Shown here piece after piece: positions 8,720-17,961 of a stretch of DNA of 64,000 nt. The stretch is taken from assembly GCA_027483445.1 (NCBI GenBank), contig JAIXUS010000034.1, positions 62,001-126,000 on the forward strand. Reading direction: 5' to 3'. This stretch comes from Bacteroidota bacterium (lineage in GTDB: Bacteria; Bacteroidota; Bacteroidia; M30B66). The position numbers were made by a program, and so were the translations under genes. Positions within the stretch are counted from its first letter, which is position 1. Every line of letters begins with the position of its first letter. The notes beneath the pieces were generated by a model. It did no database searches, had not been told where the DNA came from, and was given only the letters and a program-made list of their open reading frames with translations.

Positions 8720-9601
8720 TTATCCGTTTAAGGCTTCTGCTCCACCAACAATCTCGAGGATTTCGTTGGTAATTGAGGCCTGACGAGCTTTGTTGTAGCT
8801 CAACTTCAACTCTTTTAACAACTCTTTTGCATTGTCGGTGGCCTTGTTCATGGCCGTCATGCGTGCTCCGTGTTCTGCTGCAATCGAGTCGAGAACGGCC
8901 TTGTAGAGTTGCGTTTTGAGCGACTTAGGAATCAGGGCCTTCACGATGTCTTGCTTGTTAGGCTCGAAAATGTAGTCGATGGCGTTCGATTTCCCTTCTT
9001 GCTGCTCTGGTGGAAGCACGGGGAGGAATTGTTCTTCGGTTGGAAGCTGTACCGCCGCGTTTTTAAAGCGGTTGTAAACCAAAACCACACGGTCGAACTC
9101 GCCGGCCGAAAAGCCGTTCATAATGCGCTCGGCTACAGAGGCAACCTTATCGAATGAAGTTCCATCGAACACTTCGTTGTGGCTGCTGAGCAGGCCAGCC
9201 TTGGTTTTGCTAAAGGCATCGCTGGCCTTCTTACCGATGGCCATGAAGGAAACATTTCCAGCTTCAGCCTGAGCTGAATAGGTAGTGCTTATTAAATTAC
9301 GAACCAACTTCAACACGTTGCTGTTGAATGCCCCGGCAAGTCCGCGGTTGGAAGTAATCGCAACGATAAGCACCTTTTTCGGCTCGCGCTGTTCGGCGTA
9401 CACACCACCCTCGCTGGCATCTACATTGGCACTGAGGTTGCCCAAAATCTCGCGCAGTTTCTCGGCGTAAGGCCTCAACTGGGTGATGGCATCCTGGGCA
9501 CGACGCAATTTGGCCGCCGATACCATTTTCATGGCACTGGTGATCTGCATCGTTGAACCTACGGAGGTAATCCGGTTTCTGACTTCCTTTAAGCTGGGCA
9601 T
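8720..9601 (-). CDS. atpG: ATP synthase F1 subunit gamma
   Basis: A 293-residue rotor shaft subunit of F1. Recognised by the N-terminal coiled coil MPSLKEVRNRITSVGSTMQI and TSAMKMVSAAKLRRAQ, the central ITSNRGLAGAFNSNV strand and the C-terminal coiled coil with MTAMNKATDNAKEL and the TNEILEIVGGAEAL end. It is the last gene of the cluster, 27 bases after atpA, and ends at a terminator. The beta and epsilon genes that follow gamma in many bacteria are absent, as is usual in Bacteroidota. Confidence 0.97.
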   Translation of the reverse strand: MPSLKEVRNRITSVGSTMQITSAMKMVSAAKLRRAQDAITQLRPYAEKLREILGNLSANVDASEGGVYAEQREPKKVLIVAITSNRGLAGAFNSNVLKLVRNLISTTYSAQAEAGNVSFMAIGKKASDAFSKTKAGLLSSHNEVFDGTSFDKVASVAERIMNGFSAGEFDRVVLVYNRFKNAAVQLPTEEQFLPVLPPEQQEGKSNAIDYIFEPNKQDIVKALIPKSLKTQLYKAVLDSIAAEHGARMTAMNKATDNAKELLKELKLSYNKARQASITNEILEIVGGAEALNG

Positions 9602-9628
9602 GAATCAGGCGGGTTGTAAGTGTGAGGA

Positions 9629-11209
9629 TTATTTGGCGTATTTCGAAGCCACTTCGCGAGCAGCCTTATCGAGTACCGCAGTAATTTCGTCGGTATACTT
9701 TCCAGCCTTCAGCTCAGCGAGCGTTGAAGAATACTGCGCACGTAGCAGGTGCAGATAATCCGCTTCAAACTCCTTAACCTTGTTTACCGGCACACTGCGG
9801 AGCAAACCTTTGGTTCCTGCGTAAATAATCGCAATTTGGTCTTCCACCTTAAATGGCGTGTACTGAGGCTGCTTCAGAATTTCAACGTTTCTGGCACCTT
9901 TATCGAGAACAAACTTGGTGGCCGCATCGAGGTCGGAACCAAACTTTGCAAAGGCCTCCAATTCGCGGTACTGCGCCTGGTCACCCTTCAGCGTACCGGC
10001 TACTTTCTTCATTGACTTAATTTGCGCGTTACCTCCTACCCGAGATACAGAAATACCTACGTTGATGGCCGGACGAACACCCGAGTTAAACAGGTTCGAC
10101 TCGAGGAAGATTTGTCCGTCGGTAATCGAAATTACGTTCGTTGGAATGTATGCAGAAACGTCACCAGCCTGAGTCTCGATGATTGGAAGCGCAGTGAGAG
10201 AACCGCCACCTTTAACCACCGGACGCAATGACTCCGGTAGGTCGTTCATGTTCTTGGCAATATCGTCGGAGGCAATGATTTTAGCGGCACGCTCCAACAA
10301 ACGGCTGTGCAGGTAAAATACGTCTCCCGGATAGGCCTCACGTCCCGGAGGGCGACGCAAAAGCAACGATACTTCGCGGTAGGCTACTGCCTGCTTCGAA
10401 AGATCGTCGTAAACGATGAGTGCCGGACGGCCTGTGTCGCGGAAATACTCACCAATGGCCACTCCGGCAAACGGAGCGTAAAACTGCATTGGAGCAGGCT
10501 CTGAGGCGGTTGCCGACACAACAATGGTGTAGGCCATTGCACCGTTCTCTTCCAAGGTCTTTACAATATTGGCTACAGTGGAGCCTTTCTGACCAATGGC
10601 AACGTAAATACAGAATACCGGTTGGCCGGCCTCGTAAAATTCTTTTTGATTGATGATGGTGTCGATACAAACCGCAGTTTTTCCGGTCTGACGGTCACCA
10701 ATCACAAGCTCGCGCTGGCCACGACCTACAGGAATCATGGCATCGATCGCCTTAATACCGGTTTGGAGAGGTTCGTTAACCGGCTGACGGTAAATTACAC
10801 CGGGCGCCTTGCGCTCAAGTGGCATTTCGTAAAGCTGACCGCTGATTGGACCTTTACCATCGATAGGCTCGCCGATTGTGTTCACCACACGACCAACCAT
10901 GCCTTCGCCCACTTTAATAGAGGCGATACGACGGGTACGACGCACAACGTCGCCTTCCTTAACATCGTTGGAAGAACCCAACAATACAGCACCTACGTTG
11001 TCTTCCTCAAGGTTCAATACGATACCTTGCAAACCGTTGGAGAATTCAATCAACTCACCTGATTGCACATTGTTCAGTCCGTAAACGCGGGCAATACCGT
11101 CGCCCACCTGGAGTACCGTACCGACTTCTTCGAGTTCGGCATCAGTTGAAAAGCCTGAAAGTTGTTGCTTTAAAATCGCAGATACTTCTGCAGGTTTGAT
11201 GTCAGCCAT
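9629..11209 (-). CDS. atpA: ATP synthase F1 subunit alpha
   Basis: A 526-residue non-catalytic nucleotide-binding subunit of F1. The N-terminal beta barrel (residues ~25-95) is followed by the Walker [11 protein letters not shown] near residue 170, a [16 protein letters not shown] segment, and [18 protein letters not shown] with the arginine finger region. Length is typical. It is placed between atpH and atpG as in most bacterial F-ATPase operons and lacks any sign of truncation. Confidence 0.98.
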   Translation of the reverse strand: MADIKPAEVSAILKQQLSGFSTDAELEEVGTVLQVGDGIARVYGLNNVQSGELIEFSNGLQGIVLNLEEDNVGAVLLGSSNDVKEGDVVRRTRRIASIKVGEGMVGRVVNTIGEPIDGKGPISGQLYEMPLERKAPGVIYRQPVNEPLQTGIKAIDAMIPVGRGQRELVIGDRQTGKTAVCIDTIINQKEFYEAGQPVFCIYVAIGQKGSTVANIVKTLEENGAMAYTIVVSATASEPAPMQFYAPFAGVAIGEYFRDTGRPALIVYDDLSKQAVAYREVSLLLRRPPGREAYPGDVFYLHSRLLERAAKIIASDDIAKNMNDLPESLRPVVKGGGSLTALPIIETQAGDVSAYIPTNVISITDGQIFLESNLFNSGVRPAINVGISVSRVGGNAQIKSMKKVAGTLKGDQAQYRELEAFAKFGSDLDAATKFVLDKGARNVEILKQPQYTPFKVEDQIAIIYAGTKGLLRSVPVNKVKEFEADYLHLLRAQYSSTLAELKAGKYTDEITAVLDKAAREVASKYAK

Positions 11210-11243
11210 TTTGCTTATTGTTGTTGCGCGGTGCGCGGTGTGA

Positions 11244-11801
11244 TCAATATTCTTTTACGTAAAGGTTCTTTTTGAATTCGCGTTTGAGCAATTGTAGCTC
11301 ATTGCGAATGGAGGCGTCGATTTGACGGTTGGAGAAACGCAGCACAAACCCTCCGATTACCGAAGGATCAACGCGTTCTTCTAACTCTACTTTATTGCTG
11401 GTGTACTTAGCCACCAAGGCGGTTACCTTAGTTTTCAGAGCTTCGTCGGCCGGCACTGCCGTGATGAGGAGTACTTCTTCGATGTTGTTGTTCTCGAGGT
11501 ACAAAATCACAAACTGGCGGGCAATTTCTGGGATGTACATCTCGCGGCGCTTACGCAGAATAAGCTCCAAAAAGGCCAGTGTTGTTGCTCCAATGTGTGC
11601 CGTAAATACCTGCTTAATTACCGTTGCTTTCTTATCGGCCTTAATAACAGGACTTTGGAGCATCACCTCTAGGTCGCGGCTCGACTGTATGGTTTTGTTT
11701 ACCAGTGCCATGTCGGCACTAATAGTCTCCAGCTCATTGCGTTCAAGCGCGAGGCTAAAGAGCGAGCGGGCGTATCGTAAAGCGGCATTTGACTCTTTCA
11801 T
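11244..11801 (-). CDS. atpH: ATP synthase F1 subunit delta
   Basis: A 185-residue peripheral stalk protein (OSCP family). The N-terminal helical domain begins [20 protein letters not shown], with the conserved YARSLF, and the C-terminal part contains [21 protein letters not shown], the usual delta signature region. The start codon lies 3 bases after the atpF stop, and atpA follows after 34 bases. It links the alpha subunits to the b stalk. Confidence 0.95.
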   Translation of the reverse strand: MKESNAALRYARSLFSLALERNELETISADMALVNKTIQSSRDLEVMLQSPVIKADKKATVIKQVFTAHIGATTLAFLELILRKRREMYIPEIARQFVILYLENNNIEEVLLITAVPADEALKTKVTALVAKYTSNKVELEERVDPSVIGGFVLRFSNRQIDASIRNELQLLKREFKKNLYVKEY

Positions 11802-11804
11802 GGA

Positions 11805-12305
11805 TTAGTTGAGTTTAATCTCAGAAACCAGTTTATTGGCAAGCTCTGCCTGCTTGGTGTTGGTCGACAATTGCTCTTTGACCAGTTTTTCAGCCACTTC
11901 GAGTGAGAATGCGGCCAGTTGATTTTTGAGCTCGGTCATTACCGCCATTTTTTCGTTGCGAATCGACTCGCGGGCTTGCTCAATCATACGATTGGCTTCT
12001 TCCGACGCTTTGGTCTTGGCCTCTGTAATCATGGCCTCTTTCGCATCGCGGGCAGCCTTAAGAATAGCATCGCGTTCGGCTTGCGCTTCGCGGAGAAGAG
12101 CTTCGTTGTTGGATTGTAAACGGGCTACTTCGGCCTTAGCCTTTTCGGCCTGATCGAGTGCTTCGCTGATTTTGGTTTCGCGCTCATCAACAGCCGACAG
12201 TATGGGTTTCCAGGCAAACTTTCTGAGCAACAAAATGAGTGATACAAAAATCACCAGTTGCCAGAAGAATAAACCGACTGAAAATTCACTGATTAACTTT
12301 TCCAT
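11805..12305 (-). CDS. atpF: ATP synthase F0 subunit b
   Basis: A 166-residue peripheral stalk subunit: one N-terminal membrane helix (GLFFWQLVIFVSLILLL) followed by a long charged coiled coil from about residue 30 to 130, with alternating EAL/KAK heptads. Length and layout are typical. It is separated from atpE by a 91-base gap that contains a GCAGCG/CGCTGC inverted repeat (12347-12371). Confidence 0.94.
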   Translation of the reverse strand: MEKLISEFSVGLFFWQLVIFVSLILLLRKFAWKPILSAVDERETKISEALDQAEKAKAEVARLQSNNEALLREAQAERDAILKAARDAKEAMITEAKTKASEEANRMIEQARESIRNEKMAVMTELKNQLAAFSLEVAEKLVKEQLSTNTKQAELANKLVSEIKLN

Positions 12306-12346
12306 GTATTAAGTCAAAGCTTGTTTGTGTGTCTTGGGGAAATTAA

Positions 12347-12371
12347 GCAGCGGCGCACAGCCAATCGCTGC
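12347..12371. other. Inverted repeat in the atpE-atpF gap
   Basis: GCAGCG (12347-12352) and CGCTGC (12366-12371) flank a 13-base spacer. No T run follows, so it is not an obvious terminator; it may be a processing or stability structure at the 3' side of atpE. Confidence 0.35.
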
Positions 12372-12396
12372 GCACCACTACTCGTTTTTTGTTGAA

Positions 12397-12594
12397 TTAA
12401 TCGCCTACTGCGAAAAGCGCAGCGAAACCGATACCTTCAATAAGTGCAGCTGCAATAAGCATTGCAGTTTGGATTTTACCTGTAGCCTCTGGCTGACGGG
12501 CAATTGCCTCCATAGCTGAGCCACCGATGCGACCGATGCCCATTCCGACACCGATTACTACCAATCCTGCACCTACGATTTTTGGAATTTCCAT
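12397..12594 (-). CDS. atpE: ATP synthase F0 subunit c
   Basis: A 65-residue hairpin of two membrane helices joined by the polar loop ARQPEA. The ion-binding carboxylate is Glu53 in LIEGIGFAALF of helix 2. Helix 1 (GVGMGIGRIGG) lacks the Gln of sodium-binding rings, so proton coupling is likely. The downstream gap before atpF has a potential hairpin that could stabilise the atpE message, whose product is needed in more copies than its neighbours (inference). Confidence 0.96.
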   Translation of the reverse strand: MEIPKIVGAGLVVIGVGMGIGRIGGSAMEAIARQPEATGKIQTAMLIAAALIEGIGFAALFAVGD

Positions 12595-12627
12595 GATGTA
12601 TTGATTTAGTTGTTAATGGATTCTGAT

Positions 12628-13704
12628 TTAGTGATGCGCTTCCTCATGGTGGTGCTCCTCAACCGCCGAACCGAAGTAAAGCGCCGAAAGCATGGTGAAA
12701 ACGTAGGCCTGTAAAGCGGCTACCAATAACTCCAAAATGGAGAGCACAAACGCAAGGAAGAAAGAGAGTGAACTGCCAAGCCAGTTCTTGAAAATGAACA
12801 TCAATCCAATGATGCTCATCATTACAATATGGCCCGCTGTGATGTTCGCATACAAACGAATCATCAGGGAAAAGGGCTTAATAAAGGTTCCCAGTAATTC
12901 AATCGGTGCCAATACCAGCTTCATGGGTGCCGGAACGCCAGGCATCCAGAAAATGTGCATCCAATAGTCTTTCTTGGCCGAAAAAGTGGTAATCAAATAC
13001 GTTAAAATGGCCAGGCAGAAGGTAATGGCAATGTTGTTCGTCACATTCACGCCAAGCGGAGTAAGGCCAAACAGGTTTACAATCCAAATAAAGAAGAATA
13101 CCGTGAGCAAATAGCTCATAAACTTCTTGTAATGCTTCTCACCAATATTGGGGATGGCAATATCGTCGCGGATGTAAAGAATAATGGGTTCCAGAAAACG
13201 ACCAACACCTTGTGGCAAACCTTTTCCTGATTTGTAGGAACGCGACATGCTGCCGAACATCCACAACATTAACAGGGCTACCACCAAAATCATGAATACG
13301 TTTTTAGTGATGGAAAAATCTAAGGGCGCCACATTGGTTGGATGCTGGTGGTCGTCGAGGGTGATTGACCCGGCAGCATCAGTGCGGTATACCTTGTTGT
13401 GGAAAAGCGTGTAGTAGTTGCCGTTCGATTCTGCCACCGTTTCGCCGTGGTGAAAAGCAGATGACAAGAACAGGTGCAAACCATTGTCCCACAAAATAAC
13501 CGGTAGCGGAAACCCTACATGACTGCCGTTGAGTTCAAAAAGATTGAAGTCGTGCGAGTCTTGAAGGTGATGGTTAATGTAGCTTTTAATCTCTGTTTTG
13601 ATGTCTTTCGACTCCGCACCTTGCGCCTCGTTGTGCCCTGCAGATGCAAAGCCTGCAAAAACAATAAAGAAAGTGAAGATGGCGGTTATGTAGGGCTTAA
13701 GCAT
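12628..13704 (-). CDS. atpB: ATP synthase F0 subunit a, with long N-terminal extension
   Basis: About 358 residues, longer than the ~270 of E. coli. It begins with a cleavable-looking signal sequence (MLKPYITAIFTFFIVFAGFA) and a ~130-residue periplasmic segment rich in His and Asp, then five membrane helices. The essential Arg is in SLMIRLYANITAGHIV. Extended a-subunits of this kind are normal in Bacteroidota. I chose ATG 13704; an upstream in-frame TTG at 13770 lies within the predicted promoter. A His-rich tail (EEHHHEEAHH) ends the protein. Confidence 0.93.
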   Translation of the reverse strand: MLKPYITAIFTFFIVFAGFASAGHNEAQGAESKDIKTEIKSYINHHLQDSHDFNLFELNGSHVGFPLPVILWDNGLHLFLSSAFHHGETVAESNGNYYTLFHNKVYRTDAAGSITLDDHQHPTNVAPLDFSITKNVFMILVVALLMLWMFGSMSRSYKSGKGLPQGVGRFLEPIILYIRDDIAIPNIGEKHYKKFMSYLLTVFFFIWIVNLFGLTPLGVNVTNNIAITFCLAILTYLITTFSAKKDYWMHIFWMPGVPAPMKLVLAPIELLGTFIKPFSLMIRLYANITAGHIVMMSIIGLMFIFKNWLGSSLSFFLAFVLSILELLVAALQAYVFTMLSALYFGSAVEEHHHEEAHH

Positions 13705-13741
13705 ATACCAAGGAGCGGATGTAGGCTTGAAAAAATCGCTG

Positions 13742-13772
13742 CAAAGGTATTGTTTTATTTTACTCTCCAAAA
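13742..13772 (-). promoter_or_regulatory. Promoter of the ATP synthase operon (TTTTG-N18-TACCTTTG)
   Basis: On the minus strand TTTTG ends at 13768, 18 bases follow, and TACCTTTG occupies 13749-13742. This is a near-ideal Bacteroidota promoter. It lies 38 bases before the atpB ATG at 13704 and shows that atpB-E-F-H-A-G can be transcribed separately from the two upstream membrane genes. Confidence 0.75.
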
Positions 13773-13837
13773 CAATTCGGGGAATTTGAAAAAGGCCTTT
13801 TCCGGCAAGCCGTGATGACAGTGTAGATTGCCTAAAA

Positions 13838-14215
13838 TCAGTTCTTTACAAAAAGCAGCAATTCTACACACAAGGCAATGGCGTATGGCACAAAGAAGGA
13901 GGCAAACTCTACACTGCTGATTTGTCCATCGGCATGGTAAACGGGATAGAAGACAGAGAAAAAAACCAAAAACTTGAGTCCGCTGCCCACCATGAACGCA
14001 AAACCGGTGATACCCGGAAACACCCTGCTTAGCAACACCAGCACTACAAACGAGGCTAAAGCGAAAAACCCGTTAAAGAGGTAGGCCTCGTTGAACATGT
14101 TTTGGTTGGGTGAGAAGCCGAACAAACCTACCTGCACTCCATAGGAGAAAGCAAGCATAATCAGGAGTACCAGGGTAAACTTGGCAATTCGAATGTATTC
14201 AGACTTGGTGATCAT
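13838..14215 (-). CDS. Small membrane protein of the ATP synthase cluster (DUF6168-like)
   Basis: A 125-residue protein with four hydrophobic segments (near residues 12-30, 45-63, 68-90, 105-122). Its position immediately before atpB and topology fit the poorly characterised AtpI-like or DUF6168 proteins found at this place in Bacteroidota. It overlaps the upstream atpZ-like gene by 17 bases. A role in F0 assembly or c-ring insertion is by position only. Confidence 0.65.
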   Translation of the reverse strand: MITKSEYIRIAKFTLVLLIMLAFSYGVQVGLFGFSPNQNMFNEAYLFNGFFALASFVVLVLLSRVFPGITGFAFMVGSGLKFLVFFSVFYPVYHADGQISSVEFASFFVPYAIALCVELLLFVKN

Positions 14216-14423
14216 CTTCGTTGTTGATTTTGTTCACCTGCTTAAGCACTACGTATAACGACAGTGCAACGGCAGCCAGGGTACATGTAATTGTGTACCA
14301 CTGTTGTTGAGAAGGATATCTGGCATCGAGCCATTTGCCCAAATACGCACCCAAAAAGATAGTGGCTCCCATTTGAGCGGCAATGCCCATGAGCTCTAAA
14401 TACCGGTTGCGTTTTTTTGGCAT
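14199..14423 (-). CDS. AtpZ/AtpI-family membrane protein
   Basis: A 74-residue protein with two membrane helices: GIAAQMGATIFLGAYLGKWLD and a second at ITCTLAAVALSLYVVLKQV. The G-x-Q-x-G-x-x-x-x-x-G-x-x-x-G-x-x-L-D pattern followed by a short polar loop is typical of AtpZ/AtpI-type proteins, which sit upstream of atpB and have been linked to Mg2+/Ca2+ supply or c-ring assembly in other bacteria. First gene of the cluster, overlapping the next by 17 bases. Confidence 0.8.
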   Translation of the reverse strand: MPKKRNRYLELMGIAAQMGATIFLGAYLGKWLDARYPSQQQWYTITCTLAAVALSLYVVLKQVNKINNEDDHQV

Positions 14424-14481
14424 GGGGCAATATTACAACATTGAGGGCGCAAAGCTTATGGGTGGGTGGAACGAAAAATTA

Positions 14482-14675
14482 GCGCCAGCGGGTGCAGCGG
14501 ATACCCCGTAAAACAGAGTGAGTGTGAGAGCGAGAGTGAAGAGGGCGTGTAAGTGAGCGGGAGCGGGAAAGCAGTGCGATGGCGGCTCTGTTTTGCGGAG
14601 TATGAGCGAAACACGCGGTGCCCGGCGAAAATGCCCGAATGGTAGAGTGAAGACCAGCGAGGCAGGCGCCCAAAA
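14482..14675. repeat. Dispersed ~193-bp structured repeat, copy 2
   Basis: Second copy of the element at 271-463, in the same orientation. The 13-base stem is kept: the copy-2 left arm reads CCGTAAAACAGAG, which still pairs with CTCTGTTTTGCGG through a G-U type pair. The centre between the two arms differs in sequence but stays purine-rich. It lies in the intergenic region between the ATP synthase cluster and a small secreted-protein gene. Confidence 0.8.
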
Positions 14676-14749
14676 ACGCTATTTAGTATTGCATAAACGA
14701 ACCTGTAAATACTTGCAAAGCAGCGGTAAACGGTCAATTGCAAATGGGC

Positions 14750-14783
14750 ATAAAAAAGCCACCCCTGTGAGGAGGCGGCTTAA
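14750..14783 (-). terminator. Intrinsic terminator of the small secreted-protein gene
   Basis: On the minus strand AAGCCGCC and GGTGGCTT form a stem with a 10-base loop, followed by a run of six Ts. It lies about 30 bases after the stop of the gene at 14812-15138. Confidence 0.75.
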
Positions 14784-14811
14784 CGTGGACCTAATTATAA
14801 AGAACGGGTAA

Positions 14812-15138
14812 TTACTTGCGGAGCTCAACCACCAGGCGAATGGTGTTGTTTTTTAAGTGTGTGAATGGCTTTTGTTGGAGCTTTTCGGCAACGAGCCTCT
14901 CCATTTCGGGAGTATTGGCGCTCATTTCGAGAACTTCGGCACAACCGTTTTCATCGAAATGAACCAAGGCACTCGCATTTCCAGTTTTACCTTGAGCTTC
15001 TGATTTGAACAACTGACGGAGTTCCTGGCTGGCACTGAAGTTTGATTTTTTGTTTCGCCCGTCGCGTGTGTCGTTTGCAGCGATTGAGGTGGCGAAAAAT
15101 CCAAAAATCAGGGCGGAGGTGATCATGAAGCGTTTCAT
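14812..15138 (-). CDS. Small secreted hypothetical protein
   Basis: A 108-residue protein with a clear signal peptide (KRFMITSALIFGFFATSIAA). The mature part, about 85 residues, has ALVHFDENGCAEVLEMSAN followed by a helical ERLVAEKLQQKPF stretch. The order strand-turn-strand then helix recalls the TonB C-terminal-like periplasmic fold (inference). It is monocistronic with its own terminator. Confidence 0.7.
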   Translation of the reverse strand: MKRFMITSALIFGFFATSIAANDTRDGRNKKSNFSASQELRQLFKSEAQGKTGNASALVHFDENGCAEVLEMSANTPEMERLVAEKLQQKPFTHLKNNTIRLVVELRK

Positions 15139-15335
15139 AGTGAATGTGTTTTGTGGGGTGTATGCCGCATAAGTGGAACTACTGCCTTACTTTGTTACAA
15201 GCCCAATACTGAAAAATTGCATAACACTGATTTACAGCGCTTTAATTTGATTCAATTCTGAAGATACGGGCCTAACCGCCGTTTTTAAAGTGCATGCCCG
15301 TATTTTAGCTGGCTTAATTTTTACCCCAAAGCTTC

Positions 15336-16319
15336 ATGAAAGCATTGATTGAAGGATTTCCGGCGCAGCTTCGCGATGCGCTTTCGATATTTAGAAACAC
15401 GACGCTCCGACCACTTCCTCGAACGCCACATCATATTGTAGTAACGGGCCTTGGGGGCTCGGGAATTGGAGGCAGCATTTTGGCCGATATTGCCTCAGAA
15501 CGTGGAGCATTGCCGGTTTGGGTGAGTAAAGAGTACGCCTTACCCAGCTGGGTGAATGAGAACACCTTGCTCATTGTTTCGTCGTACTCGGGCGACACTG
15601 AAGAAACTGTACAGTCGATGCAACAGGCCCTCAACGCCGGCGCTATGATTGTGTGCATCTGTTCGGGTGGAAGCATTGCCCGAATGGCTAAGGCGAACAA
15701 TCTCGATTGCATTAACATTCCGGGTGGAAACCCGCCACGGGCTTGTTTAGGCTACTCGCTGGTGCAGCTCATTGGTATTTATGAGCGCTTCGGATTCATC
15801 AACGGTGCTTTGCAAGAAGTGGAGGCCTCAATTGCATTGCTGGAACAAAAGGCGAAGGCCATTCAAACCGAAGCCGAAGCTATAGCGAGGGCGATTTCTT
15901 TTTCGTTTCCGGTTATTTACTGCACACCGGGCTACGAAGGGGTTACCATACGCTTTCGTCAGCAGCTCAACGAAAATGCGAAAATGCTCTGTTGGCACCA
16001 AGTGATTCCGGAGATGAACCACAACGAACTGGTGGGCTGGGCTGATAAGCAAGCGAGGGTGTCGGTTTTGTTCTTGAGCAACAACGACGATTACTACAGA
16101 ACCGCGCGACGCCGTGAAATTGTAGCTGAGATTCTTCACCAAAAGGCAGGCAGAATGCTAGAATTGAATTCGCTTGGGGAAAGTCGAATCGAGAAGTTGA
16201 TTTACTGGATTCACCTTGGCGATTGGATTTCGTGGTTTGCCTCGGTAGAGAAAGATGTGGATGCGATGGAAATTGACGTGATTCACCGCTTGAAGGCGGA
16301 ACTGTCGAACCTTCCATGA
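15336..16319 (+). CDS. SIS-domain bifunctional phosphoglucose/phosphomannose isomerase family
   Basis: A 327-residue cytosolic protein with two SIS folds. The first has GLGGSGIGGSILADI (phosphosugar-binding loop) and SSYSGDTEETV; the second has FRQQLNENAKM, with a Glu, and PEMNHNELVGW, which matches the catalytic His region of the archaeal and Bacteroidota Pgi/Pmi family. The likely reaction is interconversion of glucose 6-phosphate or mannose 6-phosphate with fructose 6-phosphate. Its stop overlaps the lipB start (ATGA), a tight coupling without an obvious metabolic link. Confidence 0.85.
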   Translation: MKALIEGFPAQLRDALSIFRNTTLRPLPRTPHHIVVTGLGGSGIGGSILADIASERGALPVWVSKEYALPSWVNENTLLIVSSYSGDTEETVQSMQQALNAGAMIVCICSGGSIARMAKANNLDCINIPGGNPPRACLGYSLVQLIGIYERFGFINGALQEVEASIALLEQKAKAIQTEAEAIARAISFSFPVIYCTPGYEGVTIRFRQQLNENAKMLCWHQVIPEMNHNELVGWADKQARVSVLFLSNNDDYYRTARRREIVAEILHQKAGRMLELNSLGESRIEKLIYWIHLGDWISWFASVEKDVDAMEIDVIHRLKAELSNLP

Positions 16320-17047
16320 CGTACGGCAATCCAAACCGGAGAATACAGATTATCCACGCCGGATTGGTGGATTACCAGTCGGCCTGGGATTTTCAGCAGC
16401 GGCTTTTTGACGAGGTGGTTGAGCTTAAAATGCAAAACCGCAATTCCGGCGAACACCATCCAACGCCCAACTATATAATTACCTGTGAGCATCCGCCGGT
16501 TTACACCTTGGGTAAGAGCGGCGACAAGGAGAATTTGCTGCTCAGCGAAGCTCAGCTTGAAGCCCTGGGGGCAAAATACTACGCCATTAACCGGGGTGGC
16601 GACATTACCCATCACGGACCGGGGCAATTGGTGGTGTACCCAATTTTGGATTTGGAGAACTTCTACACCGACATCCACCGCTATCTGCGCGATTTGGAGG
16701 AATCGGTGATTTTAATGCTGGCCGAGTTTGGCATTCGGGCGGGCCGATACTCTGGTTACACCGGTGTTTGGATCGATGAAGACAAGCCGGAAGCCCGAAA
16801 AATTTGCGCCATGGGTGTGAAGTGCGGCCGCTGGGTAACCATGCACGGCATTGCGCTGAATGTCAATAACGACCTTCGCTTTTTTGAGCATATTGTGCCT
16901 TGTGGAATCAAAGACAAGGACGTAACAAGCTTGCAAAAAGAGCTTGGTTTTGCCGTTGATTTCTACTCGGTACGGAAAATACTGTTGGAGAAAATGCAGT
17001 ATGTGTTTGGCTGGGAGGCCTTTGAGAAAACCGAACCCTTCGCATAA
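16316..17047 (+). CDS. lipB: Octanoyl-ACP:protein N-octanoyltransferase
   Basis: A 243-residue LipB, which moves octanoate from acyl carrier protein to lipoyl domains of 2-oxoacid dehydrogenases and GcvH. Visible: NRGGDITHHGPGQLVVYPI, RKICAMGVKCGRWVTMHG with Lys162, and the catalytic Cys196 in HIVPCGIKD. Start ATG overlaps the isomerase stop by four bases. No lipA is nearby. Confidence 0.95.
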   Translation: MTYGNPNRRIQIIHAGLVDYQSAWDFQQRLFDEVVELKMQNRNSGEHHPTPNYIITCEHPPVYTLGKSGDKENLLLSEAQLEALGAKYYAINRGGDITHHGPGQLVVYPILDLENFYTDIHRYLRDLEESVILMLAEFGIRAGRYSGYTGVWIDEDKPEARKICAMGVKCGRWVTMHGIALNVNNDLRFFEHIVPCGIKDKDVTSLQKELGFAVDFYSVRKILLEKMQYVFGWEAFEKTEPFA

Positions 17048-17093
17048 CGGCAAACGGCACAGCCTTTGATTTCGCCCGGAAAATCAAAACACC

Positions 17094-17897
17094 ATGAAAC
17101 GTGCATCGATGCTGGTGCTGATGCTTAGTACGGCCTCAGCCAGCCTTATTGCTCAAAAACTAATGCCCTTCGCTGCATTTAAAAGGGGCGAATCGCTCAG
17201 CTACCGGGTTCACTACGGGATTATTGATGCCGGCGAGGCTACAATTTCCGTAGCTCAGGATGCTGTTAAGTTTAACGGCTCACCTACTTATCACCTTGTT
17301 GGAACAGGGCGCTCGCTAAGCACCTTCGATTGGTTCTTCAAGGTTCGCGATCGTTACGATTCCTTCATTGATGAAAAAACACTCTTGCCTCAGTATTTTC
17401 TGAGGAAGGTAGATGAAGGCGGATTTATCATTAATCAAGAGTACTTTTTCAACCACACCAAAAAGAACGTAACGGTAAGTCGCGATGGTACCGACATCCC
17501 GCGGAACGCGAAAAACAAGCTGTTTAACATTCCCGAATTTACCCACGACATACTTTCGGCATTTTACTTTGCCCGCAATGCCGATTTTGGTCCCATCGAA
17601 ACCGGCAAACAAATTACGGTGATGACCTTTTTCGACGAGGAGCTGTTTCCGCTCCGGGTTAAGATTGTGGGCCGGGAAACAATCCGAACGAGAGCCGGGA
17701 AAATCAGATGCATCAAGCTCCGTCCGGTTATTCAGGAAGGTCGGGTATTTAAAGACGAGGAAGACCTAACCATGTGGGTAAGCGACGATTTGAATCGGGT
17801 TCCGGTTCGCCTTCAGGCCAATGTGCTGGTGGGTTCTATCAAGATGGATTTGAAGGAGTACAAAAACCTCGCGCATCCATTGGCCTTAGAAAAATAA
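17094..17897 (+). CDS. DUF3108 periplasmic protein
   Basis: A 267-residue protein with a signal peptide ending ASLIAQ. The body is beta-rich with the DUF3108 pattern: FKRGESLSYRVHYGIIDAGEATISV near the start, FDWFFKVRDRYDSFID, and a long run of antiparallel strands ending DLTMWVSDDLNRVPVRLQA. DUF3108 proteins look like lipocalin/LolA-like barrels; function unknown. It starts 46 bases after lipB and ends before a strong terminator. Confidence 0.85.
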   Translation: MKRASMLVLMLSTASASLIAQKLMPFAAFKRGESLSYRVHYGIIDAGEATISVAQDAVKFNGSPTYHLVGTGRSLSTFDWFFKVRDRYDSFIDEKTLLPQYFLRKVDEGGFIINQEYFFNHTKKNVTVSRDGTDIPRNAKNKLFNIPEFTHDILSAFYFARNADFGPIETGKQITVMTFFDEELFPLRVKIVGRETIRTRAGKIRCIKLRPVIQEGRVFKDEEDLTMWVSDDLNRVPVRLQANVLVGSIKMDLKEYKNLAHPLALEK

Positions 17898-17930
17898 ACA
17901 ATCTGAACCTTTATGGTTCGTGCATAGTAT

Positions 17931-17961
17931 GCCGGAGTATCTTTAACTCCGGCTTTTTTTT
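17931..17961 (+). terminator. Strong terminator abutting the next start codon
   Basis: GCCGGAGT (17931-17938) and ACTCCGGC (17946-17953) form a perfect 8-bp stem, followed by 8 Ts (17954-17961). The ATG of the next gene begins at the very next base. The hairpin tip reads TATCTTTA, close to the -7 consensus TAnnTTTG, so the same bases may be both terminator for the upstream gene and promoter for the downstream one. Confidence 0.85.

Noticed and set aside
12397..12594. Sodium-binding c-ring
   Set aside because: Helix 1 lacks the Gln and helix 2 lacks the Ser/Thr next to Glu53 that are needed for sodium coordination.
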